64,000 bases of DNA. Origin: Desulfovibrio aminophilus DSM 12254. GTDB taxonomy: Bacteria > Desulfobacterota > Desulfovibrionia > Desulfovibrionales > Desulfovibrionaceae. The notes under the pieces were generated by a model. It worked only from the letters and a program-made list of their open reading frames with translations, was not told the origin of the DNA and did not search any database. Shown here one piece after another: positions 7,399-14,539 of the stretch. The stretch spans positions 131,742 to 195,741 of the forward strand of contig NZ_KE383875.1 in NCBI RefSeq assembly GCF_000422565.1. The letters run 5' to 3'. The position numbers and the translations under genes are program-made. Each line of letters starts with the position of its first letter. The stretch's first letter is position 1.

Positions 7399-8835
7399 TC
7401 AGCGGGCGGCGTCCTCCCCGATGAACTTCCTGGCGATGCTCCGGGCCGCGCGGCGTCCCGCGCCCATGGCCGAAATGACCGTGGCCGCGCCGGTGACGAT
7501 GTCGCCGCCCGCGTATACGCCGGGGATGGAGGTCTCGCCGGTCTCGGGATCCACCTCGATGTAGCCGCGCTTGGAGAGCTTCAGCTCCGGCGTGGACTCC
7601 AAGAGGATCGGGTTGGGCCGCGTGCCGATGGCGATGATCGCCGTGTCGATGGGCAGGTCGAAGGTCTCGCCCGTGGGCGCGGGGCTGCGGCGGCCCGAGG
7701 CGTCGGGTTCGCCGAGCTTCTGGCGCTCCAGGGTCACGCTCACCAGGCGGCGGTTCTCGTCGCCGTTGTAGCGCAGGGGATTGGCCAGGATCTCCAGCTT
7801 CACGCCCTCTTCCAGGGCGTGCTCCAGCTCCTCGCGTCGGGCGGGCATCTCGCCCTTGGTCCGGCGGTAGACGATATGCACGCTCTCCGCGCCCAGGCGC
7901 AGGGCCGTGCGCGCGGCGTCCATGGCCACGTTGCCGCCGCCGAACACCGCCACGTGCGCGCCCCGGGTCACCGGGGTGTCGTACTCGGGGAAGGCGTAGG
8001 CCCGTCCAAGGTTCACGCGGGTCAGGTATTCGTTGGCCGAGTAGACCCCGATGAGGCTCTCGCCGGGGATGTCCATGAACCGGGGCAGGCCAGCGCCCAC
8101 CCCGATGAACACCGCGTCGAAGCCCTGGTCCAGGAGTTCGCGCACCAGAATGGTCTTGCCGCCCACCCAGTTGGTCTTGAACTCCACGTCCAGCGCGCGC
8201 ATGGCGTCCACCTCGCGGCGCACCACGTCCTTGGGCAGCCGGAACTCCGGGATGCCGTAGATGAGCACGCCGCCCAGCTCGTGCAGGGCCTCGTAGACCG
8301 TGACCTTCACGCCCAGGGCGGAGAGATAGCCCGCCACGGTCAGGCTGGAGGGGCCGGAGCCGATGCAGGCCACGCGTATCTCCCGGGGCAGCGCGCAGGT
8401 GGTCTCGCCGGTGAGCTGCATGCAGCCGTTCTCGGCGGCGAAGGAGTCGGCCACGTAGCGCTCCAGGCGGCCGATGGCCACGGGCTCGCCCTTCTTGCCC
8501 AAAATGCAGGAACCCTCGCACTGGACTTCCTGGGGGCAGACGCGGCCGCAGACGGCTGGCAGGGAGTTAGTCTGGCGCAGAACCCGGTAGGCCCCGTCGC
8601 GATCGCCCGCCCGCAGCCGGGCGATGAAGCCCGGGATGTCGATCTCCACGGGGCAGCCCTTGCGGCAGAGCGGGGTCTTGCATTGCAGGCAGCGGGACGC
8701 CTCCAGGGCGGCCAGCTCGGCCGTGTAGCCCAGGGTCACTTCCAGAAAGTTCCGGGCCCGCACGAACGGCGGCTGCTCGGGCATGGGCGTGCGCGGGGTC
8801 TTGGGCTTCTTGGGGGTCTTGGTCTTCTCGTTCAT
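7399..8835 (-). CDS. nfnB: NADH-dependent reduced ferredoxin:NADP+ oxidoreductase subunit B (GltD-like) NfnB
   Basis: A 478-residue iron-sulfur flavoprotein related to the glutamate synthase small subunit. The N-terminal cysteine set CLQCKTPLCRKGC plus CGRVCPQEVQCEGSC would bind two [4Fe-4S] clusters. Next come a Rossmann FAD site (IGSGPSSL), an NADPH site (VFGGGNVAMDAART) and the C-terminal GDIVTGAATV FAD motif. With NfnA it couples NADPH/NADH and ferredoxin by flavin-based electron bifurcation, central in sulfate reducers. Start ATG 8835 overlaps the nfnA stop (ATGA). The frame is open further upstream inside nfnA, but that part is a shadow. GltD alone is the alternative, excluded by the nfnA neighbour. 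Confidence 0.92.
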   Translation of the reverse strand: MNEKTKTPKKPKTPRTPMPEQPPFVRARNFLEVTLGYTAELAALEASRCLQCKTPLCRKGCPVEIDIPGFIARLRAGDRDGAYRVLRQTNSLPAVCGRVCPQEVQCEGSCILGKKGEPVAIGRLERYVADSFAAENGCMQLTGETTCALPREIRVACIGSGPSSLTVAGYLSALGVKVTVYEALHELGGVLIYGIPEFRLPKDVVRREVDAMRALDVEFKTNWVGGKTILVRELLDQGFDAVFIGVGAGLPRFMDIPGESLIGVYSANEYLTRVNLGRAYAFPEYDTPVTRGAHVAVFGGGNVAMDAARTALRLGAESVHIVYRRTKGEMPARREELEHALEEGVKLEILANPLRYNGDENRRLVSVTLERQKLGEPDASGRRSPAPTGETFDLPIDTAIIAIGTRPNPILLESTPELKLSKRGYIEVDPETGETSIPGVYAGGDIVTGAATVISAMGAGRRAARSIARKFIGEDAAR

Positions 8836-9665
8836 GAGCGGGCCTTGAATTGGTCGAAGGACTGTTTCTCCTCGCAGCGGAACTGACCGAGGCGCATCCG
8901 CAGCTCCTGGAAGTCCACGGCGTGGCCGTCGAACTCCGGGCCGTCCACGCAGGCGAAGCGCACGTGGCCGTCCACCGTGCAGCGGCAGGCGCCGCACATG
9001 CCGATGCCGTCCACCATGATGGAGTTCAGGCTCACCGTGGTCTTGACCCCGAAGGGCTTGGTGACCTTGGCCACGGCCTCCATCATGGGCACCGGGCCGA
9101 TGGCCACGACCTCCTCGATGTCCTTGTCCTCCTCCAGGCGCTTCTGGAGAACCTCGGTGACGAAGCCCTTGTGGCCCCGGCTGCCGTCGTCCGTGGCGAT
9201 GAGCACCTCGGGGCAGAAGGAGCCGAGTTCGTCGCAGAACAGGAGCAGATCCTTGTTGCGGGCGCCGATGACCGCCACCACCCGGTTGCCCGCCTCGTGG
9301 TGGCCCTTGGCGATGTGGTGCATGGCCGCGATGCCCGTGCCGCCGCCCACGCAGATCACGGCCTTGCGCTTCTCGATGTGCGTGGGCCGTCCCAGGGGGC
9401 CGCAGACGTCCAGGATGTTCTGGCCTTCCTGAAGGGTGGCCAGCAGGGCCGTGGACTTGCCGACCACGAGAAAGACGATGGTGATGGTCCCGGCGGCCGG
9501 GTCGCGGTCCGCGATGGTCAGCGGAATCCGTTCGCCGTGGTCGTTGACGCGCAGGATGACGAAGTTTCCGGGCCGGGCCTTTGCGGCGATCATGGGCGCG
9601 TCCACGACCATGAGCACGGTCTGTCCCGGAATGAGATCCTTCCTCTTGACGATGCGGTAGGGCAT
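8832..9665 (-). CDS. nfnA: NADH-dependent reduced ferredoxin:NADP+ oxidoreductase subunit A NfnA
   Basis: A 277-residue protein of the ferredoxin-NADP reductase superfamily. It has an FAD-binding region around ERIPLTIAD (45-53), the NAD-binding VICVGGGTGIAAM (103-115) and a [2Fe-2S] cysteine set at C224, C227, C229 and C239 (GMCGACRCTVDG). ATG 9665 (MPYRIV) matches the family start; the upstream in-frame ATG at 9749 lies in the promoter region. It is the first gene of the nfnAB pair, preceded by a good minus-strand promoter at 9720-9749. Confidence 0.92.
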   Translation of the reverse strand: MPYRIVKRKDLIPGQTVLMVVDAPMIAAKARPGNFVILRVNDHGERIPLTIADRDPAAGTITIVFLVVGKSTALLATLQEGQNILDVCGPLGRPTHIEKRKAVICVGGGTGIAAMHHIAKGHHEAGNRVVAVIGARNKDLLLFCDELGSFCPEVLIATDDGSRGHKGFVTEVLQKRLEEDKDIEEVVAIGPVPMMEAVAKVTKPFGVKTTVSLNSIMVDGIGMCGACRCTVDGHVRFACVDGPEFDGHAVDFQELRMRLGQFRCEEKQSFDQFKARS

Positions 9666-9719
9666 GCGGCTCCCCTCGTTTGGCTGAACTGCCCGGCCGA
9701 ACGCGGCTCGGGGTGCGGA

Positions 9720-9749
9720 AAGATACTCCCGCCGCCGGGCTCTTGTCAA
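9720..9749 (-). promoter_or_regulatory. Sigma-70-type promoter of nfnAB
   Basis: A perfect TTGACA (9749-9744) is followed after 18 bases by TATCTT (9725-9720), about 55 bases before the nfnA ATG. Its -35 overlaps that of a promoter pointing the other way, so the two probably compete. Confidence 0.6.
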
Positions 9750-9771
9750 AAAGCCGAAAGGCCTTTATAAA
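9743..9771 (+). promoter_or_regulatory. Sigma-70-type promoter of the riboswitch-like leader
   Basis: TTGTCA (9743-9748), a 17-base spacer and TATAAA (9766-9771) give a five-of-six match at both hexamers. Transcription would start near 9778 and run into the structured leader. The -35 occupies the same bases as the nfnAB -35 on the other strand. Confidence 0.6.
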
Positions 9772-9782
9772 CAACAGGTACA

Positions 9783-9890
9783 GGATCGCCATGATCCCCG
9801 AAAAGCCAACTCCCACGGATGGGAGGCGGAAAACCACGGGTCCTTCAGGAATGAGCGCGACGGTTTCGTCGCGGGGACGGCCGGGCTGCC
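9783..9890 (+). promoter_or_regulatory. Riboswitch-like leader, possible c-di-GMP-I (GEMM) type
   Basis: The RNA can fold as hairpin CTCCC/GGGAG (9810-9825), a purine-rich joint with CCACGGGTC (9833-9842), a perfect seven-pair hairpin (9856-9873), a GTCC/GGAC helix (9840-9843 with 9875-9878) and a GGC-cgggct-GCC hairpin (9879-9890). The strings CCACGGGTC and GCCGGGCTGCCGA closely resemble the two conserved parts of GEMM c-di-GMP aptamers. The expected GGCAAA box and GNRA loop on the 5' side are not clearly present, so the ligand is uncertain. It precedes a small unknown gene. Confidence 0.45.
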
Positions 9891-9915
9891 GAGAGAGGCG
9901 CGTCCGGCCTTTTTT
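9879..9915 (+). terminator. Intrinsic terminator in the leader, overlapping the aptamer 3' end
   Basis: GGCCGG (9879-9884) pairs with CCGGCC (9904-9909), with an inner GCC/GGC pairing, and six T residues follow at 9910-9915. The 5' arm is also the aptamer's last hairpin, so the two folds exclude each other, which is the arrangement of a transcription-controlling riboswitch. Confidence 0.7.
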
Positions 9916-9946
9916 GCGTCCTGAGGCCAACGAGAAGGAGCAACCC

Positions 9947-10345
9947 GTGACCCCAGCAGTCGGCGGCGCCGCCGGCCAGGCCCTGCGTCAGTATCAGGCC
10001 GTCGAACGACGGGACTCCGTCCTGTCCGACGCCCTGCGCGGCGCCACGATCACGGCCCGTTCGCTGGGATTTTCCCTGGGTTCCCTGGGGGTTTCCTACG
10101 AGTCCGCCGACGTCTCCCTGCAGAGTGCCCCCGATCCGGGACAGACCCGTGCGCGACGCGCCTTCCAGGGAGCCATGGAGGCCGACGGACTGTACGAGGC
10201 CCTGCTCGTCCAAGGGGGAATCACGGAGACCACGCCCGGCAGCCGGAGCGGCCCCTCGCTCCGCCGCCAGGGCTTGGCCGCCTATGCCGCCCAGGCCTCC
10301 GACGGAACGTCGGCCGGTGTCTCCATGCTCAGCGTCGTGGTTTGA
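9947..10345 (+). CDS. Small hypothetical protein downstream of riboswitch-like leader
   Basis: A 132-residue protein not recognised. GTG 9947 is chosen because GAAGGAG sits about nine bases upstream and the frame further up is the structured leader. The N-terminus is Ala/Arg/Gln-rich and helical (GQALRQYQAVERRDSV), followed by a Ser/Gly-rich middle and a hydrophobic VSMLSVVV tail. There is no signal peptide or clear membrane helix. The next gene on the same strand encodes an EF-hand protein 234 bases on. Reality of the gene is supported by SD, leader and promoter rather than homology. Confidence 0.55.
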   Translation: MTPAVGGAAGQALRQYQAVERRDSVLSDALRGATITARSLGFSLGSLGVSYESADVSLQSAPDPGQTRARRAFQGAMEADGLYEALLVQGGITETTPGSRSGPSLRRQGLAAYAAQASDGTSAGVSMLSVVV

Positions 10346-10360
10346 GCGAGCGGTGTTTCC

Positions 10361-10378
10361 GAGGAGGAACACATGTAA
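10361..10378 (+). other. Shine-Dalgarno followed by a start-stop codon pair (ATGTAA)
   Basis: GAGGAGG (10361-10367) is followed after five bases by ATG immediately joined to TAA (10373-10378). This is a minimal one-codon ORF in the 234-base stretch between the small hypothetical gene and the EF-hand gene. It could stall ribosomes or simply be a relic; no longer reading frame begins here. The rest of the stretch (10379-10579) shows no gene. Confidence 0.4.
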
Positions 10379-10579
10379 TTTTCTTCATGCCGTCAGCGTC
10401 CCTGTGCCAGAAGGCCACCTTCGGATCCCTCGGGAGGGGAGACGATGGAGGCTGCCATGCATTGATCCCTTCCCGCGGCCAGGGGCCGCGCCCCCAACGT
10501 CCCTTTCGGCGATTCCTTGAATTGCATCCTGACGACCCTCCGCGCTCCTCCCGCGCGGGGGCAGCAGAAGGAAACGTGC

Positions 10580-11614
10580 ATGGCGCTCTCAAGCATCTGC
10601 GGCGGAAGCGAGATCACGAGCCTGCTCTCACTCGCCCAATCCGCCCACATGGACAAATCGGACGCCGACCAGGCGGGCCGGTTGTTCAAGGAAAAGGACA
10701 CGGACGGCAGCGGCGGCTTGTCCATCGACGAAATGCGTTGCAGCCAGGAGATGTTCGACCGCTTCGACACCAACAAGGACGGCGTGGTCTCTCCGGCGGA
10801 GTTCCAGGAGGGACTCAAGCAGCAGCGCAAGGAGGCCGCGGGGCAGGCCGCCGAGGGCGAGATGAACCGCAACGCCTTCCTGGGCCGCATCCAGAGCGGC
10901 ATGGGCCAGAACGGCGACGGCCCCGAGGCCCGGATGGCCTCCGACATGCTGGACCAGTACGACAGCGACGGCGACGCCTCCCTCTCCGCCGAAGAGACGG
11001 GCCTGAGCGCTGAAGAATTGGCGGCCTACGACACCGACGGCGACGGCCTGCTCTCCTCCAGCGAGATCCAGGCCGGACTCAAGGCCGACCACGAGACCAT
11101 GATGGAGCAGGGCGACAACGACCTGGCCCAGCGCATCATGGGCGAACTGGACGCCGACGACGACGGCTCCCTGAGCACCGGCGAACTGGGCTCCGACACC
11201 TCCATCTCGGCCTTCGACACCAACGGCGACGGCCAGGTGAGCGCGGAGGAGCTGGTGGCCGGGCTCAAGAGCCGGCGCGAGGAGATGGCCGCCCAGATGG
11301 GCGCGCCCACCCAGACCGCCGATTCCGGAGAAACCACCACGGCTTCGACCGACGCGGCATCCGGCTCCGGCGGCTCCGGCGGTTCGTCCTCCTCGTCCAC
11401 GGACGAGATGGACACCAACGGCGACGGAACGGTCAGCATGGAGGAGTTCCTGGCCTGGATGGAGAAGCACGGCAACGCCCAGGCGGGCGGGTCCGCCTCG
11501 CTGTCCGGCAACCTCTTCCTGAAGGCCCTCTCAGCCTACAAGGAGCAGGCCGACTCGACCATATACTCCATCTTCGGGGACACCATCGGCAGCGGGCTGG
11601 CAGCCACGGCCTGA
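10580..11614 (+). CDS. Multi-EF-hand calcium-binding protein
   Basis: A 344-residue acidic protein with seven EF-hand loops of the form DxDxDGxxSxxE: [72 protein letters not shown] and [13 protein letters not shown] Gly/Ser/Thr-rich linker (about residues 255-280) precedes the last loop. No signal peptide is seen, so it may be cytoplasmic or exported by a non-Sec route. ATG 10580 has AGAAGGA upstream; the earlier in-frame ATG (10517) lacks one. A strong terminator follows. Confidence 0.85.
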   Translation: MALSSICGGSEITSLLSLAQSAHMDKSDADQAGRLFKEKDTDGSGGLSIDEMRCSQEMFDRFDTNKDGVVSPAEFQEGLKQQRKEAAGQAAEGEMNRNAFLGRIQSGMGQNGDGPEARMASDMLDQYDSDGDASLSAEETGLSAEELAAYDTDGDGLLSSSEIQAGLKADHETMMEQGDNDLAQRIMGELDADDDGSLSTGELGSDTSISAFDTNGDGQVSAEELVAGLKSRREEMAAQMGAPTQTADSGETTTASTDAASGSGGSGGSSSSSTDEMDTNGDGTVSMEEFLAWMEKHGNAQAGGSASLSGNLFLKALSAYKEQADSTIYSIFGDTIGSGLAATA

Positions 11615-11631
11615 ACATCGCCGCGAAACAC

Positions 11632-11655
11632 GGGGGGCTTCGGCCCCCTTTTTTT
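11632..11655 (+). terminator. Intrinsic terminator after the EF-hand gene
   Basis: GGGGGC (11633-11638), a TTCG tetraloop and GCCCCC (11643-11648) form a stable hairpin followed by seven T residues. It separates the EF-hand gene from the copper operon. Confidence 0.9.
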
Positions 11656-11672
11656 CGTTCTCTATTGAGAGC

Positions 11673-11715
11673 GAAAATCGTTTTCATTGACACTTCCCGA
11701 ACCGAGTCTTATCCA
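11673..11715 (+). promoter_or_regulatory. Candidate copA promoter with upstream palindrome
   Basis: A perfect TTGACA (11687-11692) and a weak TATCCA (11710-11715) are 17 bases apart. The -10 ends six bases before ATG 11722, suggesting a leaderless start. Just upstream, GAAAATCGTTTTC (11673-11685) is a perfect inverted repeat resembling Fur-type boxes of Desulfovibrio; it does not look like a CueR site. Confidence 0.4.
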
Positions 11716-11721
11716 GACACG

Positions 11722-14199
11722 ATGGACACGACGCAAAAACAACACGCCCGCGTCACGGGAATGCATTGCGCGGCCTGCTCGGCCCGCGTGGAGCGGGGGG
11801 TCGCCGCCCTGCCCGGCGTGGCCTCGGCCCAGGTCAACCTGGCCGCCGAGAGCCTGGATGTGAGCTGGGATCCCGCCGCGCTTCGGCCCGAGGACATCAA
11901 GGCCGCCGTGGAGGACATGGGCTACGGGCTGGAATTCGCCCCGTCCGAGAGCCGCCTCGACCTGCGGGTCACGGGTATGCACTGCGCGGCCTGTTCGGCC
12001 CGCGTGGAGCGGACCGTGGCCGCCCTGCCGGGCGTGACCTCGGCCCAGGTCAATCTCGCAGCCGAAACCGCGGGCATCCTCTACGATCCGGCGTCCATCG
12101 GCCCTCGGGCCATCCGCGAGGCCATCCGCGAAGCGGGTTACGGCACGGAGGCCCTGGCCGGAACCTCGGACTTCGAGAAGCACCGCCAGGAAACCCTCGA
12201 ACGGGTGCGCGCCCAGGGCCGGGCCCTGATTCCGGCCTTCGCCCTGGCCCTGCCCGTGTTCCTCCTCTCCATGGGCCACATGATGGGCCTGACGCTGCCC
12301 GCCTTCCTGGCCCCGGACAGCGCGCCCCTGACCTTCGCCCTGGTCCAGGCCGCGCTCACCGCGCCGGTGCTCTGGATCGGCCGCAACTTCTACCGCTTCG
12401 GCATCCCGGCCCTGCTCCGCCGGGCCCCGAACATGGACTCCCTGGTGGCCCTGGGCACCGGGGCGGCCTTTCTCTACAGCCTCTGGAACACCCTGGAGAT
12501 CGCCCTGGGCCGCCACGAGCTGGCCCACGACCTCTATTTCGAGTCCGCGGCCGTGCTCGTCACGCTCATCTCCCTGGGCAAGTACCTGGAGGCCCGCTCC
12601 AAGCTGAAGACCACCGACGCGGTGCGCGCGCTCATGGACCTGGCCCCACGCACGGCCACCCTGCTGCGGGACGGCGCGCAGGTGGAAGTGCCGGTGGACG
12701 AGCTGGAGCCCGGCGACGAACTCGTGGTCAAGCCCGGCGAACGCATCCCCGTGGACGCCCGCATTCTCAAGGGCTCCACGCGCATCGACGAATCCATGCT
12801 CACCGGCGAGCCCCTGCCCGCGGCCCGGGCCGAGGGCGACGCCGTGGTGGGCGGCACCCTGAACACCACCGGCGCGCTCACCCTGCGCGCCGAGCGCGTG
12901 GGCCAGGACACCATGCTGGCCCGCATCGTGCGCCTCGTGCAGGAGGCCCAGGGCTCCAAGGCCCCCATCGCCAACCTGGCCGACCGCGTGTCCTACTATT
13001 TCGTGCCCGCGGTCATGGCCGTGGCCGCCCTGGCCTTCCTCGGCTGGCACCTCTCCGGGGCCGGATTCGATTTCTCCCTGCGCGTCTTCGTGGCCGTCAT
13101 GGTCATCGCCTGCCCCTGCGCCATGGGCCTGGCCGTGCCCACCTCGATCATGGTCGGCACGGGCCGGGGCGCGCAGCTCGGCGTGCTCATCAAGAGCGGC
13201 GGGGCCTTGCAGAAGGCCGGGGAGATCACGGCCGTGGTCTTCGACAAGACCGGCACCCTGACCCACGGCAAGCCCGAACTCACGGACCTGGAAGTCCTGC
13301 CCGAGGCCGGCATTTCCGAGGCCGAGGCCCTGACCCTGGCGGGCTCGGCCGAAAGCCTCTCCGAGCACCCCCTGGCCAAGGCCGTGACCGCCTCGGCCCA
13401 GACGCGCGGCGCGGCCCTCTCCGAGCCGGAGTCCTTCGAGTCGGTCACGGGCCGGGGCGTGCGCGCCCGGGTGATGGGCCGCAGCCTCCTGCTGGGCAAC
13501 CGCGCTCTGCTCACCGAGGCCGGGGTCGCTATCCCGCCGGAGATGGACTCTCTGTCAACGCGCTTTTCCGGGCAGGCCCGCACGGCCCTGCATCTGGCCG
13601 TGGATGGCCGGGCGGCCGCCGTGCTGGCCGTGGCCGACAAACTCAAGGACGAAGCCCCCGAGGTGGTGGCTCGGCTCAAGGCCCTGGGTTTCTCGGTGGT
13701 CATGCTCACCGGCGACGACGAAATCACGGCCCAAGCCGTGGCCCGCGAGGCCGGCATCGAAGAGGTGGTGGCCGGGGTCCTGCCCGACCGCAAGGCCGCC
13801 GAGATCGAGAAGCTGCAACAGCGGGGCCTGGTCACGGCCATGGCCGGAGACGGCATCAACGACGCCCCGGCCCTGGCCCGCGCGGATTTGGGAGTGGCCA
13901 TGGGCTCGGGCATTGACGTCGCCGTGGAATCCGGCGACATTGTGCTCATGACCGGCGATCTGCGCGGCGTGCTCACCGCCCTGGGCCTGAGCCGGGCGAC
14001 CCTGCGCAACATCCGCCAAAACCTGTTTTGGGCCTTCGCCTTCAACACCGTGGGCATCCCGGTGGCGGCCGGAGTCCTGCACGCCTTCGGCGGTCCCACG
14101 CTCTCGCCCATGATCGCGGGCACGGCCATGGCGCTCAGTTCGGTTTTCGTGGTCAGCAACGCCCTGCGGCTGCGGTTTTTCCGCCCCGGGGACCAATAG
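11722..14199 (+). CDS. copA: Copper-exporting P1B-type ATPase CopA
   Basis: An 825-residue inner-membrane ATPase that pumps Cu(I) out of the cytoplasm. It has two N-terminal HMA metal-binding domains (about 5-70 and 75-140), both with [13 protein letters not shown], so alike in DNA and protein that they look like an internal duplication. The membrane metal site is CPC at 464-466, the phosphorylated residue is Asp508 in DKTGT, and [11 protein letters not shown] forms the hinge. ATG 11722 starts at HMA1; no SD precedes it, and a -10-like hexamer ends six bases upstream. The copper chaperone copZ follows after 12 bases. Confidence 0.95.
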   Translation: MDTTQKQHARVTGMHCAACSARVERGVAALPGVASAQVNLAAESLDVSWDPAALRPEDIKAAVEDMGYGLEFAPSESRLDLRVTGMHCAACSARVERTVAALPGVTSAQVNLAAETAGILYDPASIGPRAIREAIREAGYGTEALAGTSDFEKHRQETLERVRAQGRALIPAFALALPVFLLSMGHMMGLTLPAFLAPDSAPLTFALVQAALTAPVLWIGRNFYRFGIPALLRRAPNMDSLVALGTGAAFLYSLWNTLEIALGRHELAHDLYFESAAVLVTLISLGKYLEARSKLKTTDAVRALMDLAPRTATLLRDGAQVEVPVDELEPGDELVVKPGERIPVDARILKGSTRIDESMLTGEPLPAARAEGDAVVGGTLNTTGALTLRAERVGQDTMLARIVRLVQEAQGSKAPIANLADRVSYYFVPAVMAVAALAFLGWHLSGAGFDFSLRVFVAVMVIACPCAMGLAVPTSIMVGTGRGAQLGVLIKSGGALQKAGEITAVVFDKTGTLTHGKPELTDLEVLPEAGISEAEALTLAGSAESLSEHPLAKAVTASAQTRGAALSEPESFESVTGRGVRARVMGRSLLLGNRALLTEAGVAIPPEMDSLSTRFSGQARTALHLAVDGRAAAVLAVADKLKDEAPEVVARLKALGFSVVMLTGDDEITAQAVAREAGIEEVVAGVLPDRKAAEIEKLQQRGLVTAMAGDGINDAPALARADLGVAMGSGIDVAVESGDIVLMTGDLRGVLTALGLSRATLRNIRQNLFWAFAFNTVGIPVAAGVLHAFGGPTLSPMIAGTAMALSSVFVVSNALRLRFFRPGDQ

Positions 14200-14211
14200 G
14201 AGGATGCACGC

Positions 14212-14418
14212 ATGGCAGAGAAGAAGATCGTGGTCAAAGGCATGAGCTGCGGCCATTGCGCCGGGGCCGTGACCAAAACCCTGGAAACCACCGAGGGCAT
14301 CAGGAATGTGAAGGTGAACCTGGCCACCGGTGAAGTGACCTACGAAGAGGTCAATCCCGTGGACGCGGCCACCATCAGCGCGAAGATCAAGAAGGCCGGG
14401 TACGAGGTCGCCGGCTGA
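14212..14418 (+). CDS. copZ: Copper chaperone CopZ (HMA domain)
   Basis: A 68-residue single HMA domain, the usual size for CopZ, with the Cu(I)-binding GMSCGHC motif at about 10-16. It delivers copper to CopA and sits right behind copA. AGGAGG lies about nine bases before the ATG, in contrast to copA, which lacks an SD. Confidence 0.93.
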   Translation: MAEKKIVVKGMSCGHCAGAVTKTLETTEGIRNVKVNLATGEVTYEEVNPVDAATISAKIKKAGYEVAG

Positions 14419-14447
14419 GCAAAGTCAACGGATATCAATGGACCATT

Positions 14448-14480
14448 GACGGGGGCGCCGAGGCGCCCCCGTCGCTTTTT
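14448..14480 (+). terminator. Intrinsic terminator after copA-copZ
   Basis: GACGGGGGCGCC (14448-14459) and GGCGCCCCCGTC (14462-14473) form a 12-pair hairpin, followed by five T residues at 14476-14480. Confidence 0.9.
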
Positions 14481-14502
14481 GTCGACCACGTTCCAGTTTT
14501 TG

Positions 14503-14532
14503 TTGCGTACAGTCGCCTGATCCCGCTATTCT
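14503..14532 (+). promoter_or_regulatory. Candidate leaderless promoter of the P-type ATPase
   Basis: TTGCGT (14503-14508), 18 bases, then TATTCT (14527-14532), ending seven bases before ATG 14540. There is no SD between. Transcription would start at the ATG. Confidence 0.45.
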
Positions 14533-14539
14533 CCATTTC

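Noticed and set aside
8836-9930. Upstream extension of the nfnB frame to about 843 codons
   Set aside because: It overlaps nfnA, which has intact cofactor motifs. The added translation has no family signal, and nfnB has a proper start overlapping the nfnA stop.
10379-10579. Search for a second riboswitch before the EF-hand gene
   Set aside because: A segment near 10440-10460 (GATGGAGGCTGCCAT) vaguely recalls an aptamer hairpin, but the conserved joints are absent and no terminator follows.
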